Source: Nitrospira sp. Ga0074138 (lineage in GTDB: Bacteria; Nitrospirota; Nitrospiria; Nitrospirales; Nitrospiraceae). Taken from it: 64,000 nucleotides of DNA. Both the position numbers and the translations under genes were made by a program. Where the stretch lies: NCBI GenBank assembly GCA_001464735.1, contig LNDU01000039.1, forward strand, positions 62,001 through 126,000, written 5' to 3'. Of the stretch, positions 16,043 through 26,145 are shown in pieces; position 1 is the first letter of the stretch; the number at the start of each line of letters is the position of its first letter. Under the pieces are notes generated by a model. That model did not search any database, had not been told where the DNA came from, and saw nothing but the letters and a program-made list of their open reading frames with translations.

Positions 16043-18040
16043 GTGCCGCCCTTTAAGCTAGAGGCTCCCTTTAAAGCCTGCGGGGATCAGCCGGAAGCCA
16101 TCGCCAGGTTGACGGCTGGAGTGCAGTCCGGGAAAAGACACCACGTCTTGCTCGGAGTGACGGGGTCCGGCAAGACCTTCACGATGGCAAACCTCATCGA
16201 GCGCGTCCAGAAGCCGACGCTCGTGCTGGTCCACAACAAGACGTTAGCCGGCCAACTCTATCAGGAGTTCAAACAGTTTTTCCCCCACAATGCCGTCGAG
16301 TACTTCGTAAGCTATTACGACTATTATCAACCGGAAGCGTATATTCCGCAGAGTGACACGTATATCGCGAAGGATGCCTCCATCAACGATGCTATTGATC
16401 AGATGCGCCACTCCGCCACGACCGAACTGTTACAACGAAACGATGTGCTGATCGTGTCTTCGGTGTCCTGTATCTATGGGCTTGGGTCACCGGAGGTCTA
16501 CCATGACATGCTGATTTATTTGGAAGAAGGCGTCGAGACGAGACGAGAAAAGATCTTATCGAAACTGGTGGAGATTCAATACGAGCGCAATGATGCGGAT
16601 TTTCATCGAGGGACGTTCCGGGCGCGGGGGGACGTGATCGAGATTTTTCCTGCCTCGTCTGAGGCAAAGTCGGTGCGCATCGAGCTGTTCGGAGACGTCG
16701 TGGACGCGATTCATGAAATCGATCCGCTCACCGGGAAATCGCTGGGTAAGCTCCCTAAGATCGCGATCTATCCGAACACCCATTACCTCATTGCCCCCGA
16801 TCGCTATGAACGGGCCATTACCGGCATTGAGGAAGAACTTGATGAACGTGTGACGTATTTTAGGAAGGCGGGACGTTTGCTGGAAGCCCAACGCATTGAG
16901 CAGCGTACTAAGTTCGACCTGGAGATGATCCGAGCCATGGGCTATTGCCATGGGATTGAGAATTACTCACGCCATCTTAGCGGGCGAAAGTCGGGTGAGC
17001 CGCCTCCCACGTTGTTGGATTATTTCCCGAAGGATTTCCTGTTGATCGTCGATGAGTCCCACGCGATGGTTCCACAAGTTGGCGGGATGTATGAGGGAGA
17101 TTACTCCAGGAAACGGACGTTGGTGGAGTACGGATTTCGACTGCCGTCGGCGGTCGACAACCGCCCGTTGAAGTTCTCCGAGTTCGAGAGCTGTCTCAAT
17201 CAGGTGGTGTACGTGTCCGCAACACCAGGGACCTATGAACTGGAGCATGCTGGACTCGATGTGGTTGAGCAGATTGTTCGTCCGACTGGTTTGATGGATC
17301 CGCGAATCGAGGTCGTGCCAGCCAAGGGCCAGGTGGACCATCTCCTCGGCCAGGTCCGTGCGGAGGTTGCGAAAGGCGCCAGGGTTCTCGTGACGACCTT
17401 GACGAAGCGGATGGCGGAAGATTTGACTGAGTATTACCACGACTTGGGGGTCAAAGTTCGCTATTTGCATTCCGATATTAAGACGCTTGAACGAGCTGAG
17501 ATCATCCGCGATCTCCGGCGCGGAGTGTTTGACGTGCTGGTCGGGATCAATCTTCTACGCGAAGGGCTCGATCTTCCCGAAGTGAGCCTGGTCGCTATTC
17601 TTGATGCCGATAAAGAAGGGTACCTGCGCTCGTACCGCTCATTAATTCAAACGGCGGGGCGCGCCGCACGCCACCTCGAAGGACGGGTGATTTTTTACGG
17701 AGATTTGGTGACCGACTCGATGAAACAGGCGATCGAGGAAACGAACCGACGCCGCAAGATTCAAGCCGAGTACAACCGAGTACACGGCATTACCCCGGTC
17801 GGTATTACGAAAAGTATTCCTTCTCTTGAGTATGCGGTGGCCGACATGGACTATGTTCGGTTGGACCTCGCAGCGGAATCACTCGAACAGTACGGAAGCT
17901 TGGAATCAACGGATCAGCTTATCGAACGCCTGGAATCAGAGATGAAAGCTGCCGCCAAGGAGCTGGCCTTTGAGCGAGCCGCAGAACTACGCAATCACAT
18001 TCGATCGCTGCGACTTCAAGCGTTGAACGCGAAGTCCTAG
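16043..18040 (+). CDS. uvrB: UvrB, excinuclease ABC subunit B
   Basis: A 665-residue UvrB, the helicase-like damage-verification subunit of nucleotide excision repair that works with UvrA and Uvr[11 protein letters not shown] (about residue 38) is Walker [13 protein letters not shown] is the beta-hairpin that inserts into DNA, DESHAM is the helicase motif II, and [25 protein letters not shown] and QTAGRAARH are later helicase motifs. The C-terminal UVR motif ([20 protein letters not shown]) is intact. It starts at a GTG preceded by GGGGGGA. Full length for the family. Confidence 0.98.
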   Translation: MPPFKLEAPFKACGDQPEAIARLTAGVQSGKRHHVLLGVTGSGKTFTMANLIERVQKPTLVLVHNKTLAGQLYQEFKQFFPHNAVEYFVSYYDYYQPEAYIPQSDTYIAKDASINDAIDQMRHSATTELLQRNDVLIVSSVSCIYGLGSPEVYHDMLIYLEEGVETRREKILSKLVEIQYERNDADFHRGTFRARGDVIEIFPASSEAKSVRIELFGDVVDAIHEIDPLTGKSLGKLPKIAIYPNTHYLIAPDRYERAITGIEEELDERVTYFRKAGRLLEAQRIEQRTKFDLEMIRAMGYCHGIENYSRHLSGRKSGEPPPTLLDYFPKDFLLIVDESHAMVPQVGGMYEGDYSRKRTLVEYGFRLPSAVDNRPLKFSEFESCLNQVVYVSATPGTYELEHAGLDVVEQIVRPTGLMDPRIEVVPAKGQVDHLLGQVRAEVAKGARVLVTTLTKRMAEDLTEYYHDLGVKVRYLHSDIKTLERAEIIRDLRRGVFDVLVGINLLREGLDLPEVSLVAILDADKEGYLRSYRSLIQTAGRAARHLEGRVIFYGDLVTDSMKQAIEETNRRRKIQAEYNRVHGITPVGITKSIPSLEYAVADMDYVRLDLAAESLEQYGSLESTDQLIERLESEMKAAAKELAFERAAELRNHIRSLRLQALNAKS

Positions 18041-18203
18041 AAAGGGACACAAGCGGACCTTCACCTACGGAAGCGTTAGGCAGTTCGTCGAAAAGCTTGT
18101 GTGCTCCCGCGCCCGCCCTGGCGCGCCAAGACGCGCACTGCACCGAGCAAGGACCTCGTGAGGTTCGGGAGACTAACCTGAACCTGATTGGTTTTTCCGG
18201 CTG

Positions 18204-18548
18204 CTAGACGTGTTTGTAGAGGTAGATTCCGATGAACATGCCAAGGATGCTCAGGATGTTGACTTTAATATTGAATCCTAAGACTAGTTTGATTAGGACA
18301 AGGTCAATGGTGAGCGGGGGGCTGATTCCAGGATTAAAGTTCGTCGCGAAAATGCTTTGGATGGTGCCTTGAGGTGCCATAGCGTGGAGAATCTCCCCGA
18401 GTATTCCACCCAGGAGTCCTCCAATCAGCACGAAGATGATCAAAACCCAGGGCGACTTTCTCACGCTGCCACTTCTTCTTTCCTTATGAGTTTCCGTACG
18501 CTTGCTAATCGGTGGCTGAGAGGCACCATATCCGAAGGTTTTCGGCAT
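18204..18548 (-). CDS. DUF4321 family membrane protein
   Basis: A 114-residue protein. After a basic N-terminus it has a transmembrane segment (WVLIIFVLIGGLLGGILGEI) and a second one at the end (SILGMFIGIYLYKHV). The pattern of GGLLGGILGE, FNPGISPPLTIDL.. and GFNIKVNILSILG fits DUF4321. ATG 18548 was chosen because the family begins near there; the longer frame to 18851 runs into the ffh gene on the other strand. The function is unknown. Confidence 0.75.
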   Translation of the reverse strand: MPKTFGYGASQPPISKRTETHKERRSGSVRKSPWVLIIFVLIGGLLGGILGEILHAMAPQGTIQSIFATNFNPGISPPLTIDLVLIKLVLGFNIKVNILSILGMFIGIYLYKHV

Positions 18549-18578
18549 GTCAATAAAACTACTGACTTGGGGATGATC

Positions 18579-18607
18579 TTGACTTGCCCTGCTTGGTCCG
18601 ATACACT
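18579..18607 (+). promoter_or_regulatory. Sigma-70 promoter for the ffh operon
   Basis: TTGACT (18579-18584) and TACACT (18602-18607) are separated by exactly 17 bases, 90 bases upstream of the ffh start. Confidence 0.7.
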
Positions 18608-18696
18608 CCCCGATGCTCTTTTCCAAGGATTTTCGAGGCGATCGGAGGTCTGGTGCAAGGCTTCGATGGCCTCTTTCTTTGTGGTGATATGGCGTC

Positions 18697-20043
18697 ATGC
18701 TTGATGCGTTGAGCGATAAGTTTGAAAAAATTCTGAAGAAGCTCCGAGGGCAGGGTGTGCTCACGGAGCAGAACATCACGGAAGCGCTGAAAGATGTGCG
18801 GTTTGCGCTTCTTGAAGCAGACGTCAACTTCAAAATCGTCAAAGAATTCATCGATCGCGTCCGTCAAAAGGCCGTTGGCCAGGAAGTCCTGCAGAGTCTG
18901 ACTCCCGGACATCAGGTCGTCAAAGTCGTCTGGGATGAACTCAGGGCGATGATGGGGCATGAGCGGGCGGGGCTTGCCCTGAGCTCGATGCCTCCGACCA
19001 TCCTAATGATGGTTGGATTGCAAGGAGCCGGAAAGACGACGGCTAGTGGCAAGCTTGCACGTCTGTTCAAGAATCAAGGTAAGCGAGTGCTCTTGGTTGC
19101 AGCCGACCCGCGTCGCCCTGCGGCTGGTGAGCAACTGAGTGCTCTTGGTCGGGATCTTGGAGTGGAGGTGCACCGTGCGGATCACATTCAGGCTTCTCAG
19201 ACGGATGTGGTGCGCATCTGCCGTGCGGGGGTCGAGCGGGGGCGCGATCAGGGTTTTGATCTGATCATCTTGGATACCGGCGGTCGGCTGCATATCGACA
19301 ATGAGCTCATGGACGAACTGGTCGCCGTGAAAACAGCGGTGTCCCCTCATGAGGTGTTGTTGGTTGCCGACGCGATGACGGGGCAAGATGCGGTGACCAT
19401 GGCCGGCCAGTTTGATCAGAAGGTCGGGGTGACCGGTGTTATTCTGACCAAGGTTGAAGGGGATGCACGCGGAGGGGCGGTCTTGTCGATTCGGGCCGCC
19501 ACTGGCAAACCCATCAAGTTTCTTGGTGTCGGGGAGAAGCTGGATGCACTGGAGCCATTTCATCCGGACCGGATGGCTTCCCGTATTCTTGGGATGGGCG
19601 ACGTGCTCTCGCTCATTGAGAAAGCCCAAGAAAGCATCACTCGGGAGCAGGCGGAGGAAGCGCAGAAGCGGCTCACCAGCAATACCTTCACCCTGGAAGA
19701 TTTTCGAGCTCAGCTCAGCCAGATGAGCCGTATGGGTTCGTTTGAGCAGATTCTTGGCATGCTCCCGGGTGGGCAAAAACTCAAGCACGCGATCGAAGGC
19801 GACAAGCCGGAGCGAGAGATCGGCCGTGTGGTTGCCGTGATCGATTCGATGACCCCGCGGGAACGCCGTGATCATACGATTATCAATGGAAGTCGGAAGA
19901 AGCGGATTGCTCGTGGCAGCGGCACGACGGTGCAGGATGTGAATCGTCTGATCAAGCAGTTTTTGTCCGCGAAGAAGCTGGCAAAGGCGATGACCGGTGC
20001 AGGAGGGCGTCGACAGCTTGCCCAACTCATGCGCTCGATGTGA
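18697..20043 (+). CDS. ffh: Ffh, signal recognition particle GTPase
   Basis: A 448-residue SRP54 homologue that targets nascent membrane proteins to FtsY and SecYEG with the SRP RNA. It has the N domain (residues 1-95), the G domain with GLQGAGKTTASGKLA (about 107-120), DPRRPAAGEQL, DTGGRLHID and TKVEGDARGG, and the methionine-rich M domain from about 300 (SQMSRMGSFEQILGMLPGG, RIARGSGTTVQDVNRLIKQF). It is the first gene of a ribosome and tRNA maturation operon. Confidence 0.98.
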   Translation: MLDALSDKFEKILKKLRGQGVLTEQNITEALKDVRFALLEADVNFKIVKEFIDRVRQKAVGQEVLQSLTPGHQVVKVVWDELRAMMGHERAGLALSSMPPTILMMVGLQGAGKTTASGKLARLFKNQGKRVLLVAADPRRPAAGEQLSALGRDLGVEVHRADHIQASQTDVVRICRAGVERGRDQGFDLIILDTGGRLHIDNELMDELVAVKTAVSPHEVLLVADAMTGQDAVTMAGQFDQKVGVTGVILTKVEGDARGGAVLSIRAATGKPIKFLGVGEKLDALEPFHPDRMASRILGMGDVLSLIEKAQESITREQAEEAQKRLTSNTFTLEDFRAQLSQMSRMGSFEQILGMLPGGQKLKHAIEGDKPEREIGRVVAVIDSMTPRERRDHTIINGSRKKRIARGSGTTVQDVNRLIKQFLSAKKLAKAMTGAGGRRQLAQLMRSM

Positions 20044-20152
20044 GGGAACGCAGTCGGCTGTCAGTGAATGGCTTTCAGCTTACGGGCTGCAAGTAATGTT
20101 TGGAATGAAGAAGCTGACAGCTGTCGGCTCACTTAATCTTAAGGAGGACTTT

Positions 20153-20446
20153 GTGGCTGTACATTTGAGACTGGCTCGAACAGGAAGACACAAACGACCG
20201 ATGTATCGGGTGGTAGCCGCCGATTCACGTAAAGCACGTGACGGTCGGTTCTTGGAGATCCTTGGAATTTTTGACCCGTTGAAAGAAGCCGGCGTACCGG
20301 AGTTGAAGCAGGAACGTGTCCTGTCCTGGTTGAGGCACGGCGCGCAACCCACGGTGACCGTGCGGACGTTGCTGCGTCGGGCAGGAGTCTGGAAGCAGTT
20401 TGAGGCTGAAAAAGCCGCGCAGAAAAAAGCCCCTGCAAAGTCCTAA
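20153..20446 (+). CDS. rpsP: Ribosomal protein S16
   Basis: A 97-residue bS16. From the GTG at 20153 the protein begins MAVHLRLARTGRHKRPMYRV, the canonical start, with AAGGAGG (20141-20147) five bases upstream. DSRKARDGRFLEILGIFDP and LSWLRHGAQPTVTV are conserved. It lies between ffh and rimM, with no KH-domain gene after it. The 109-base spacer from ffh contains an imperfect inverted repeat. Confidence 0.97.
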   Translation: MAVHLRLARTGRHKRPMYRVVAADSRKARDGRFLEILGIFDPLKEAGVPELKQERVLSWLRHGAQPTVTVRTLLRRAGVWKQFEAEKAAQKKAPAKS

Positions 20447-20453
20447 TCTCGTG

Positions 20454-20972
20454 ATGGTGAGTCAGCTGGACACCGTGACGGTGGGACTGATTGAGCGGCC
20501 ATTTGGCGTCAGAGGAGAGGTGAAGGTTCGACCACTGTCCGATGTTCCGGGTCGATTTGAAGGGCTGAGGAGTGTGAGTCTCCTCGCAAGAAACGGGCAG
20601 ACCCTAGAGACCAGTGTCACCCATGTGAGGCGAGCTGGGGCTGGATTTATTCTTGGATTGAGCGGTTTGACTACGCCAGAGGCCGCGAGTCTCTGGCGGG
20701 GTGGATTCATCCGAACGGTTCGGGGGATCGTGCCTGAGCTTCCGGATGGGCAGTACTATGAGTGTGATCTCATCGGTCTTGCTGTCTATACCGAGGAGGG
20801 TCAATTGATCGGTGTGCTGGAGGAGATCTTGGACGTGCCGGGGAATCCGGTGTTTGTTGTTCGCCAAGGAGCCAAAGAGCTCTTGATTCCGGCCGCGAAA
20901 GAATTGGTGAGCGTCGTCGACGTGGCAGCTCGCAGAATGACGGTCCGGCTAATCGACGGATTGGGTGAGTAG
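20454..20972 (+). CDS. rimM: RimM, 16S rRNA processing protein
   Basis: A 172-residue RimM that binds S19 and helps 30S head maturation. VTVGLIERPFGVRGEVKVRPLSDVPGRF is the N-terminal beta-barrel and YYECDLIGLAVYTEEGQLIG followed by LIPAAKELV is the PRC-barrel domain. ATG 20454 gives the usual N-terminus; a GTG at 20451 is possible. It is 7 bases from rpsP. Confidence 0.95.
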   Translation: MVSQLDTVTVGLIERPFGVRGEVKVRPLSDVPGRFEGLRSVSLLARNGQTLETSVTHVRRAGAGFILGLSGLTTPEAASLWRGGFIRTVRGIVPELPDGQYYECDLIGLAVYTEEGQLIGVLEEILDVPGNPVFVVRQGAKELLIPAAKELVSVVDVAARRMTVRLIDGLGE

Positions 20973-20973
20973 G

Positions 20974-21762
20974 ATGTTGCGGTTCGATGTGCTGACATTG
21001 TTCCCGGGCATGTTCGCTCCGGTCTTGACTCACAGCATGCTCAAACGAGGGCAAGACAAGGGGCTGCTTACCGTGAAGGTGCATAATTTGCGAGACTTCA
21101 CGGCGGATCGCCATAAAGTGGTCGATGATATGCCGTATGGAGGCGGGGCCGGCATGGTCATGAAGGCCGAGCCGATTCTCCTTGCGGTTGGCGCGATCCG
21201 ACATGAAGCGCAGGCGAGCGGTGAAGACATTCGGATGGTGTTTCCAACTCCTCATGGGCGGCCCTTTACGCAAGACTATGCGCAGCAGTTGGCGGGTGAA
21301 TGCCGCCGAATCGTCATCCTGTGCGGGCATTATGAGGGAGTGGATGAGCGTGTTCGTATGACAGTCGCTCCGGAGGAAGTCTCGCTCGGAGATTATGTGT
21401 TGACTGGAGGTGAGTTGCCGGCGCTCGTCTTGATCGATGCAGCGGCCAGACTCGTCCCTGGCGTCTTGGGCGATCCCACTTCTGTCTTGGAAGAGTCGTT
21501 TTCTGATTCGTTGCTGGAATATCCGCAGTATACGAGGCCGGCAGAGATTGGAGGAGTCGGTGTGCCCGACGTCTTGCTCTCGGGCCATCATGAGGCCATT
21601 CGGTTGTGGCGTCGAAAACAAGCATTGCGCAGCACGTATCTGCGTCGCCCCGATCTTCTGCAAGGTCGGGTGTTTACGAGGGAAGATCAACAGTTGTTGG
21701 ATGAATTGATGAGCGAAGGCCTTTTGACGGCCGCGACATCACGTTGGGAGGAGGAGGGTTAA
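20974..21762 (+). CDS. trmD: TrmD, tRNA (guanine-N1-)-methyltransferase
   Basis: A 262-residue SPOUT methyltransferase that makes m1G37 in t[17 protein letters not shown] is the canonical start, [17 protein letters not shown] and [12 protein letters not shown] form the trefoil-knot SAM site, and [28 protein letters not shown] is intact. A GTG at 20965 overlapping rimM could add three residues. The C-terminal domain carries the tRNA-binding [17 protein letters not shown]. Confidence 0.97.
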   Translation: MLRFDVLTLFPGMFAPVLTHSMLKRGQDKGLLTVKVHNLRDFTADRHKVVDDMPYGGGAGMVMKAEPILLAVGAIRHEAQASGEDIRMVFPTPHGRPFTQDYAQQLAGECRRIVILCGHYEGVDERVRMTVAPEEVSLGDYVLTGGELPALVLIDAAARLVPGVLGDPTSVLEESFSDSLLEYPQYTRPAEIGGVGVPDVLLSGHHEAIRLWRRKQALRSTYLRRPDLLQGRVFTREDQQLLDELMSEGLLTAATSRWEEEG

Positions 21763-21766
21763 GTCC

Positions 21767-22174
21767 ATGAATCAGTTGGAGCGAATTCAGCGGTCCTTGA
21801 CGAAGAAATCAGCGCCACGCTTTGAGATCGGGGATACCGTCAGAGTCCACGTCAAAGTCGTCGAAGGTGAAAAAGAGCGTATCCAGGTCTATGAAGGAAC
21901 TGTGATCGCGCGCAAGGGAAGTTTGAATACCGAAACGTTTACGGTCCGAAAACTTTCATACGGAGTTGGGGTCGAACGGATTTTTCCGGTCCATTCTCCG
22001 ATAGTCTCCAAGGTTGATGTGATTCGGCAGGGGCGCGTTCGACGCGCGAAACTGTACTATCTGCGCGGCAAGAAGGGCAGGTTTGCGAAGGTCGAGGAGC
22101 GAGAGTTTGTCGGAGAGAGCAAATCCTCGGCACAACCTCCAGCTGCCGAAGCGGAGACGGTGACGGCCTCCTAG
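21767..22174 (+). CDS. rplS: Ribosomal protein L19
   Basis: A 135-residue bL19 that sits at the 30S-50S interface. [50 protein letters not shown] and [14 protein letters not shown] are all conserved. The C-terminal 20 residues ([16 protein letters not shown]) are a non-conserved extension. It follows trmD by 4 bases. Confidence 0.97.
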   Translation: MNQLERIQRSLTKKSAPRFEIGDTVRVHVKVVEGEKERIQVYEGTVIARKGSLNTETFTVRKLSYGVGVERIFPVHSPIVSKVDVIRQGRVRRAKLYYLRGKKGRFAKVEEREFVGESKSSAQPPAAEAETVTAS

Positions 22175-22244
22175 CCTTCTTCGGAGCACATGGTCCCTCA
22201 CGGCGGGGGCGATCGCGTGAGTCGGTGAAGGGACGTCTGATCTG

Positions 22245-22904
22245 ATGGGACCCACCGAAGAGTTCGAGCGGGCGGCCCGGCTGTGTGGGTTTCGTCGTAT
22301 TGCTGGAATCGATGAAGCCGGACGGGGTCCGTTAGCCGGTCCGGTCGTTGCCGCCGCGGTTGTTTTACCGATCCGCTGTCGGCTCTCGGGGATCGATGAT
22401 TCCAAGCAGCTGTCCGAAGGGGAGCGAGCCCGATTGTATGCCGCGATTCTTGAGCATGCCGTGGGGATGGGAATCGGATCGGCGGACGTCGGTGAGATCG
22501 ATCGGTTTAATATTCTCGAGGCAACCAGGCTGGCGATGCGGCGAGCCATCGATCAGCTGGCTCCTCCCCCTGACTATCTACTCATTGATGCCGTGACGCT
22601 TCCTGGGATCGGAATCCCTGAACGGCCTATCATCAAGGGAGACTCCCTCTCCTTCTCGATTGCGGCAGCCTCCATCATCGCCAAAGTTACGAGGGATAGT
22701 CTCATGGCAGAGTACCATGACATGTTTCCCGAATATGATTTTCTCTCGCATAAGGGGTATGGGACGAGAGAACATCTGCAACGATTGGCGCACCATGGCC
22801 CCTGCTCCATCCATCGCCGAACATTCAGGCCGGTGCAAGAGGCCATCCTCGCCGCGAAGCGTGAGTCTTCCCGACGGATGAGCTCCACCGTGCTCGAACA
22901 GTAA
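22245..22904 (+). CDS. rnhB: Ribonuclease HII
   Basis: A 219-residue RNase HII that removes misincorporated ribonucleotides and RNA from DNA hybrids. GIDEAGRGPLAGPVVAAAVVL contains the first catalytic Asp-Glu, DDSKQL follows in the form GIDDSKQL, ADVGEIDRFNI and LIDAVTLPG hold the later acidic residues, and HKGYGTREHLQRLAHHGPCSIHRRTF is the C-terminal part. The spacer after rplS holds an imperfect inverted repeat (GTCCCT with AGGGAC). Confidence 0.96.
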   Translation: MGPTEEFERAARLCGFRRIAGIDEAGRGPLAGPVVAAAVVLPIRCRLSGIDDSKQLSEGERARLYAAILEHAVGMGIGSADVGEIDRFNILEATRLAMRRAIDQLAPPPDYLLIDAVTLPGIGIPERPIIKGDSLSFSIAAASIIAKVTRDSLMAEYHDMFPEYDFLSHKGYGTREHLQRLAHHGPCSIHRRTFRPVQEAILAAKRESSRRMSSTVLEQ

Positions 22905-22908
22905 CGGC

Positions 22909-23289
22909 ATGGTCACTTCAGATCCGCGCCATCAGTTTGGCCAAGCCAGTGAAATGCAGGCCGAACAGTTCTTGGTGGCCAAGGGCTATCGCATCCTTGA
23001 TCGTAACGTACGGACCAGGCTTGGTGAATTGGACCTCGTCGCGGACGATCATGGTGTCGTGGTCTTCGTCGAAGTGAAGGGCAGGACCACAGACGCCTTC
23101 GGCGGGGCTCTGCTGGCGGTGGATCACCGCAAACGGGTGAAGCTGACAAAACTGGCCGCGCAGTATTTAGCCCAACGGCATTGGTCCGATAAGGTCTGCC
23201 GATTCGATGTGGTGTTAGTTCAGGGGAGATCTTCCGACCAGGGGCGGATCGAACATCTCCAAAACGCATTTGACGTTGCCGAACACTGA
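22909..23289 (+). CDS. YraN/UPF0102 family nuclease-fold protein
   Basis: A 126-residue YraN-like protein with a restriction-endonuclease-like fold. GQASEMQAEQFLVAKGYRIL, then RTRLGELDLVADD and VVFVEVKGR give the E-x-D and ExK metal-site residues, and the C-terminal FDVVLV is conserved. It follows rnhB by 4 bases, a very common pairing. The biological role is not settled. Confidence 0.93.
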   Translation: MVTSDPRHQFGQASEMQAEQFLVAKGYRILDRNVRTRLGELDLVADDHGVVVFVEVKGRTTDAFGGALLAVDHRKRVKLTKLAAQYLAQRHWSDKVCRFDVVLVQGRSSDQGRIEHLQNAFDVAEH

Positions 23290-23319
23290 GGGTGTTCGCC
23301 TTTACTCGAAGGGGTTTTC

Positions 23320-24009
23320 ATGGATGCCATCATTCAACTCATCCATGTGTCAAAATGGCATGATCGCAGAGCCGCGTTGTCCGATGTCACCTTTGAGATC
23401 GAGAAGGGGGAGTTTGTCCTACTCATGGGCGCGAGCGGGGCCGGGAAGTCGACGCTGTTGCGCATGTTGATTGCGGAGGAGCAGCCGGACGAGGGCCAGA
23501 TTTTCGTTCACGGCAAGAATGTGACCAAGCTCAGAGCATCCGAGATTCCCTATCTTCGACGGAAGGTCGGGGCGGTGTTTCAAGACTTTCGTCTGTTGCC
23601 AAAGAAATCCGTCTTCGACAATGTGGCGCTTCCGTTGATTGTCCAAGGAGCCTCCGAGAAAGATATCCGCCGTAAAGTCACGGAGGCATTACGTGCGGTC
23701 GACGTTGATCACAAGAACGATCAGTTGCCGAACAGTCTTTCAACGGGGGAGCAGCAGCGGGTGTGTATCGCGCGGTCGATCGTCAATGGGCCGGTGGTGC
23801 TTCTGGCCGATGAACCTACGGGCAATCTTGATCCAGAACGAACCAGGGAAATTATTGAATTGTTTAAATTGATCAATGCTCGTGGGACGACCGTGGTTGT
23901 CGCGACGCACGATCCTCATGTCCTGAAATATGTGAATCGACGGGTGATCACATTGGTACAAGGGGTGTTGCTAGCAGAGCGAAGAGTCGGGGAAGGGGTC
24001 GGAGGATGA
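23320..24009 (+). CDS. ftsE: FtsE, cell-division ABC ATPase
   Basis: A 229-residue ATPase that with FtsX controls peptidoglycan hydrolysis at the septum. ASGAGKSTLLRML is Walker A, FQDFRLLPKKSVFDNVALPL is the Q-loop region typical of FtsE, LSTGEQQRVCIARSIV is the signature motif (TGE rather than GGE), and VLLADEPTGNLDPE is Walker B. It overlaps ftsX by 4 bases (ATGA). Confidence 0.96.
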   Translation: MDAIIQLIHVSKWHDRRAALSDVTFEIEKGEFVLLMGASGAGKSTLLRMLIAEEQPDEGQIFVHGKNVTKLRASEIPYLRRKVGAVFQDFRLLPKKSVFDNVALPLIVQGASEKDIRRKVTEALRAVDVDHKNDQLPNSLSTGEQQRVCIARSIVNGPVVLLADEPTGNLDPERTREIIELFKLINARGTTVVVATHDPHVLKYVNRRVITLVQGVLLAERRVGEGVGG

Positions 24010-24905
24010 GACGCCTGTTTTATCTCGTTCGCGAAGCGTGGGTGAACATGCGGACCAATCGGACGACGACGATCGTCGCGATTCTCACCACCGCATTTGC
24101 CCTGGCCTGTGTCGGTATCTTTCTGTTGCTCTATGTGAATCTTCGGAACGCAGCGGGGTCGCTCCAGGAAGATGTCAAGGTTATGGTCTATTTGGAGGAT
24201 CGACTGCCGAGTGAGCAGGTGCGAGAACTCGAACGAACACTCAAGACCGATCGTATGGTTGACGGGGTGCTCTTTATTTCAAAAGAACAGGCGTTGGGAG
24301 AATTTCGAGTGCAATTTCCCAGTGAATCGCATTTACTCGAAGGGCTCGGGGAGAACCCGCTCCCGGCCTCGTTTGTTGTGACGCTTGCGCCGAGCTTTCG
24401 GTCTCCGGACGCTATGAAAGCGTGGGTGGAACGAGTGCAAACAATGGAAGGTGTTGCGAAGGTCGACTATAATCAAGAATGGAACAGTCTGTTGGCCGGA
24501 CTGATCGGATACATCGAGCTGGCGGCGATCGGGGTCGGGATTCTCCTTTCCGCGGCCGCCGTGACTATCATCGGGAATACGACCAGACTCGCACTGTTGG
24601 CCAGACAGGAGGAGATCGAAATTCTTCGCTCGATCGGAGCCACACGTACGTTCATCCGTATTCCCTATTTTCTCGAAGGAGCCGTACTCGGAGGCTGTGG
24701 CAGCGCGCTGTCGTTGGGGATTCTCAAGTTCGCGTTTGAACTGTTTCGGCAGCAGATTCAATTGACGGGCCGTTTCAGCGGGATCGAAGGCATGATCTCT
24801 TTCTTTCCCCTCTCGGTGTGTCTGGCGCTCGTGATGGCGGGAATGGGGCTTGGCTTTGCCGGGAGCGTGGTGTCGCTTCTACGTGTTGGAGAAGGGCGGG
24901 CATGA
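24006..24905 (+). CDS. ftsX: FtsX, cell-division membrane permease
   Basis: A 299-residue FtsX with four membrane segments: about residues 20-45, 170-195, 220-245 and 265-290. The large periplasmic loop (about 48-165: EDVKVMVYLEDRLPSEQV...) is the part that contacts murein hydrolase activators. Between segments 2 and 3 LARQEEIEILRSIGATRTFIRIPYFLEG is the conserved coupling region. The next gene is EnvC-like, which fits the known FtsEX-EnvC pathway. Confidence 0.95.
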   Translation: MRRLFYLVREAWVNMRTNRTTTIVAILTTAFALACVGIFLLLYVNLRNAAGSLQEDVKVMVYLEDRLPSEQVRELERTLKTDRMVDGVLFISKEQALGEFRVQFPSESHLLEGLGENPLPASFVVTLAPSFRSPDAMKAWVERVQTMEGVAKVDYNQEWNSLLAGLIGYIELAAIGVGILLSAAAVTIIGNTTRLALLARQEEIEILRSIGATRTFIRIPYFLEGAVLGGCGSALSLGILKFAFELFRQQIQLTGRFSGIEGMISFFPLSVCLALVMAGMGLGFAGSVVSLLRVGEGRA

Positions 24906-26086
24906 GGGTCTCCTGCGCCATCCTCCTCTGGAGTCTTGCGGTGGGAGGAGGGGTGGTATCTGTGGCGGGTGCGGCGAGTGATCCGATCTCTGAAAAAATC
25001 GAGCGTGAGAGAAAGACGCTTGAGAAGCTGAAGGGCAAGATTGAGGAGAAACGGAAACGCGCCGAGGCCGCAGAGAAAAAACGAGAATCGGTGTTGCAAG
25101 GGCTCCAATCCCTGGATGAGCGACTGGTGCATCATCGACAAGATCATCATGAGATCAGCAAGAAACTGCGACAGAAGGATCGGGAGATCGACGAGATTAC
25201 GGACCGGCTGGGGGCGATGCGAACCAGTATCGATGCCCGACGTGAGGCCATTCTTGCCCGACTCCGCGTACAGTATATGGAAGGGCGGTTTGGGCGTGTG
25301 AAGGCCCTCTTGACAGCGGACTCCTACAGCGATTTTCAGCGTCGTGGACAATACCTCTCGGTTGTGTCACACAAGGACTATGAATTGCTGGAGACGTTTC
25401 GTGCCGATATGGTGCGGATGGAGCAGGTTGAGCGTCAGCGCGCCGAGGCCAGAGCTGGACTGGTTGCCTTCAAGCAAACCATCGAGAAAAAGCTGACCGA
25501 CATCCGAGTACTTCAGAGAGAAAAGAAGGTCTATTTAGTGAAGATTACGCACGAAAAGGACTCCTATAGTCGCACGGTCGATGAACTGGAACGTTCTGCC
25601 TCTCGGGTGGATGGCTTGTTGCATGAGTTGGAAACGCGCCGACGTGCCACGGCCGTGCCCCCTCCCTTGTCTTCACCATCGGCGCATGGAGTCCGAGGCA
25701 CACTTTCGTGGCCGGCCGATGGAAAAGTCGTGTCGTTCTTCGGGCGCCAGAAACATCCGACGTTCAATACGTATGTGCAGCGCAAGGGCATTGAAATCCG
25801 AACTGTAGAGGGAAGTCTCATCCATGCCGTCATGACCGGGAGTGTGGTCTACGCGGACTGGTTGAAAGGCTACGGACTCGTTATAATCTTAGATCACGCC
25901 AATGGGTTCTTTTCCTTGTATGCGCATGCCTCCAAGATTCTGACCAAAGCGGGTGAACAGGTGGCTGAAGGTCAACCGATTGGGGAGACGGGGGATACGG
26001 GCATGATTGGAGAAAATACTTTATACTTCGAGTTGCGGGAAGGGGCCGAGCCAGTCGATCCGCTCCACTGGTTGGCCAAACGATAA
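24902..26086 (+). CDS. EnvC-like murein hydrolase activator (coiled coil plus M23 domain)
   Basis: A 394-residue exported protein. It has a signal peptide (residues 1-24), a long coiled coil (about 27-245, KIERERKTLEKLKGKIEEK...), and a C-terminal LytM/M23 domain from about 270 (GTLSWPADGKVVSFFGRQ...). Zn ligands look degenerate: the first His is in KHPTFNTYVQRKGIEI (the usual HxG-D is not clear) and YFELREG replaces HxH. This fits a non-catalytic EnvC-type activator of amidases rather than an active peptidase. It overlaps ftsX by 4 bases, which supports FtsEX control. Confidence 0.9.
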   Translation: MRVSCAILLWSLAVGGGVVSVAGAASDPISEKIERERKTLEKLKGKIEEKRKRAEAAEKKRESVLQGLQSLDERLVHHRQDHHEISKKLRQKDREIDEITDRLGAMRTSIDARREAILARLRVQYMEGRFGRVKALLTADSYSDFQRRGQYLSVVSHKDYELLETFRADMVRMEQVERQRAEARAGLVAFKQTIEKKLTDIRVLQREKKVYLVKITHEKDSYSRTVDELERSASRVDGLLHELETRRRATAVPPPLSSPSAHGVRGTLSWPADGKVVSFFGRQKHPTFNTYVQRKGIEIRTVEGSLIHAVMTGSVVYADWLKGYGLVIILDHANGFFSLYAHASKILTKAGEQVAEGQPIGETGDTGMIGENTLYFELREGAEPVDPLHWLAKR

Positions 26087-26145
26087 GTATGGCCTTCATT
26101 GGTGTATTCTGATCGGAGGGTCCGACAACTCAGGAAAGAAGGGAT

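Noticed and set aside
19003..20025. Minus-strand open frame of 340 codons
   Set aside because: Antisense to ffh, which is a certain gene.
20770..21690. Minus-strand open frame of 306 codons
   Set aside because: Antisense to rimM and trmD, both certain.
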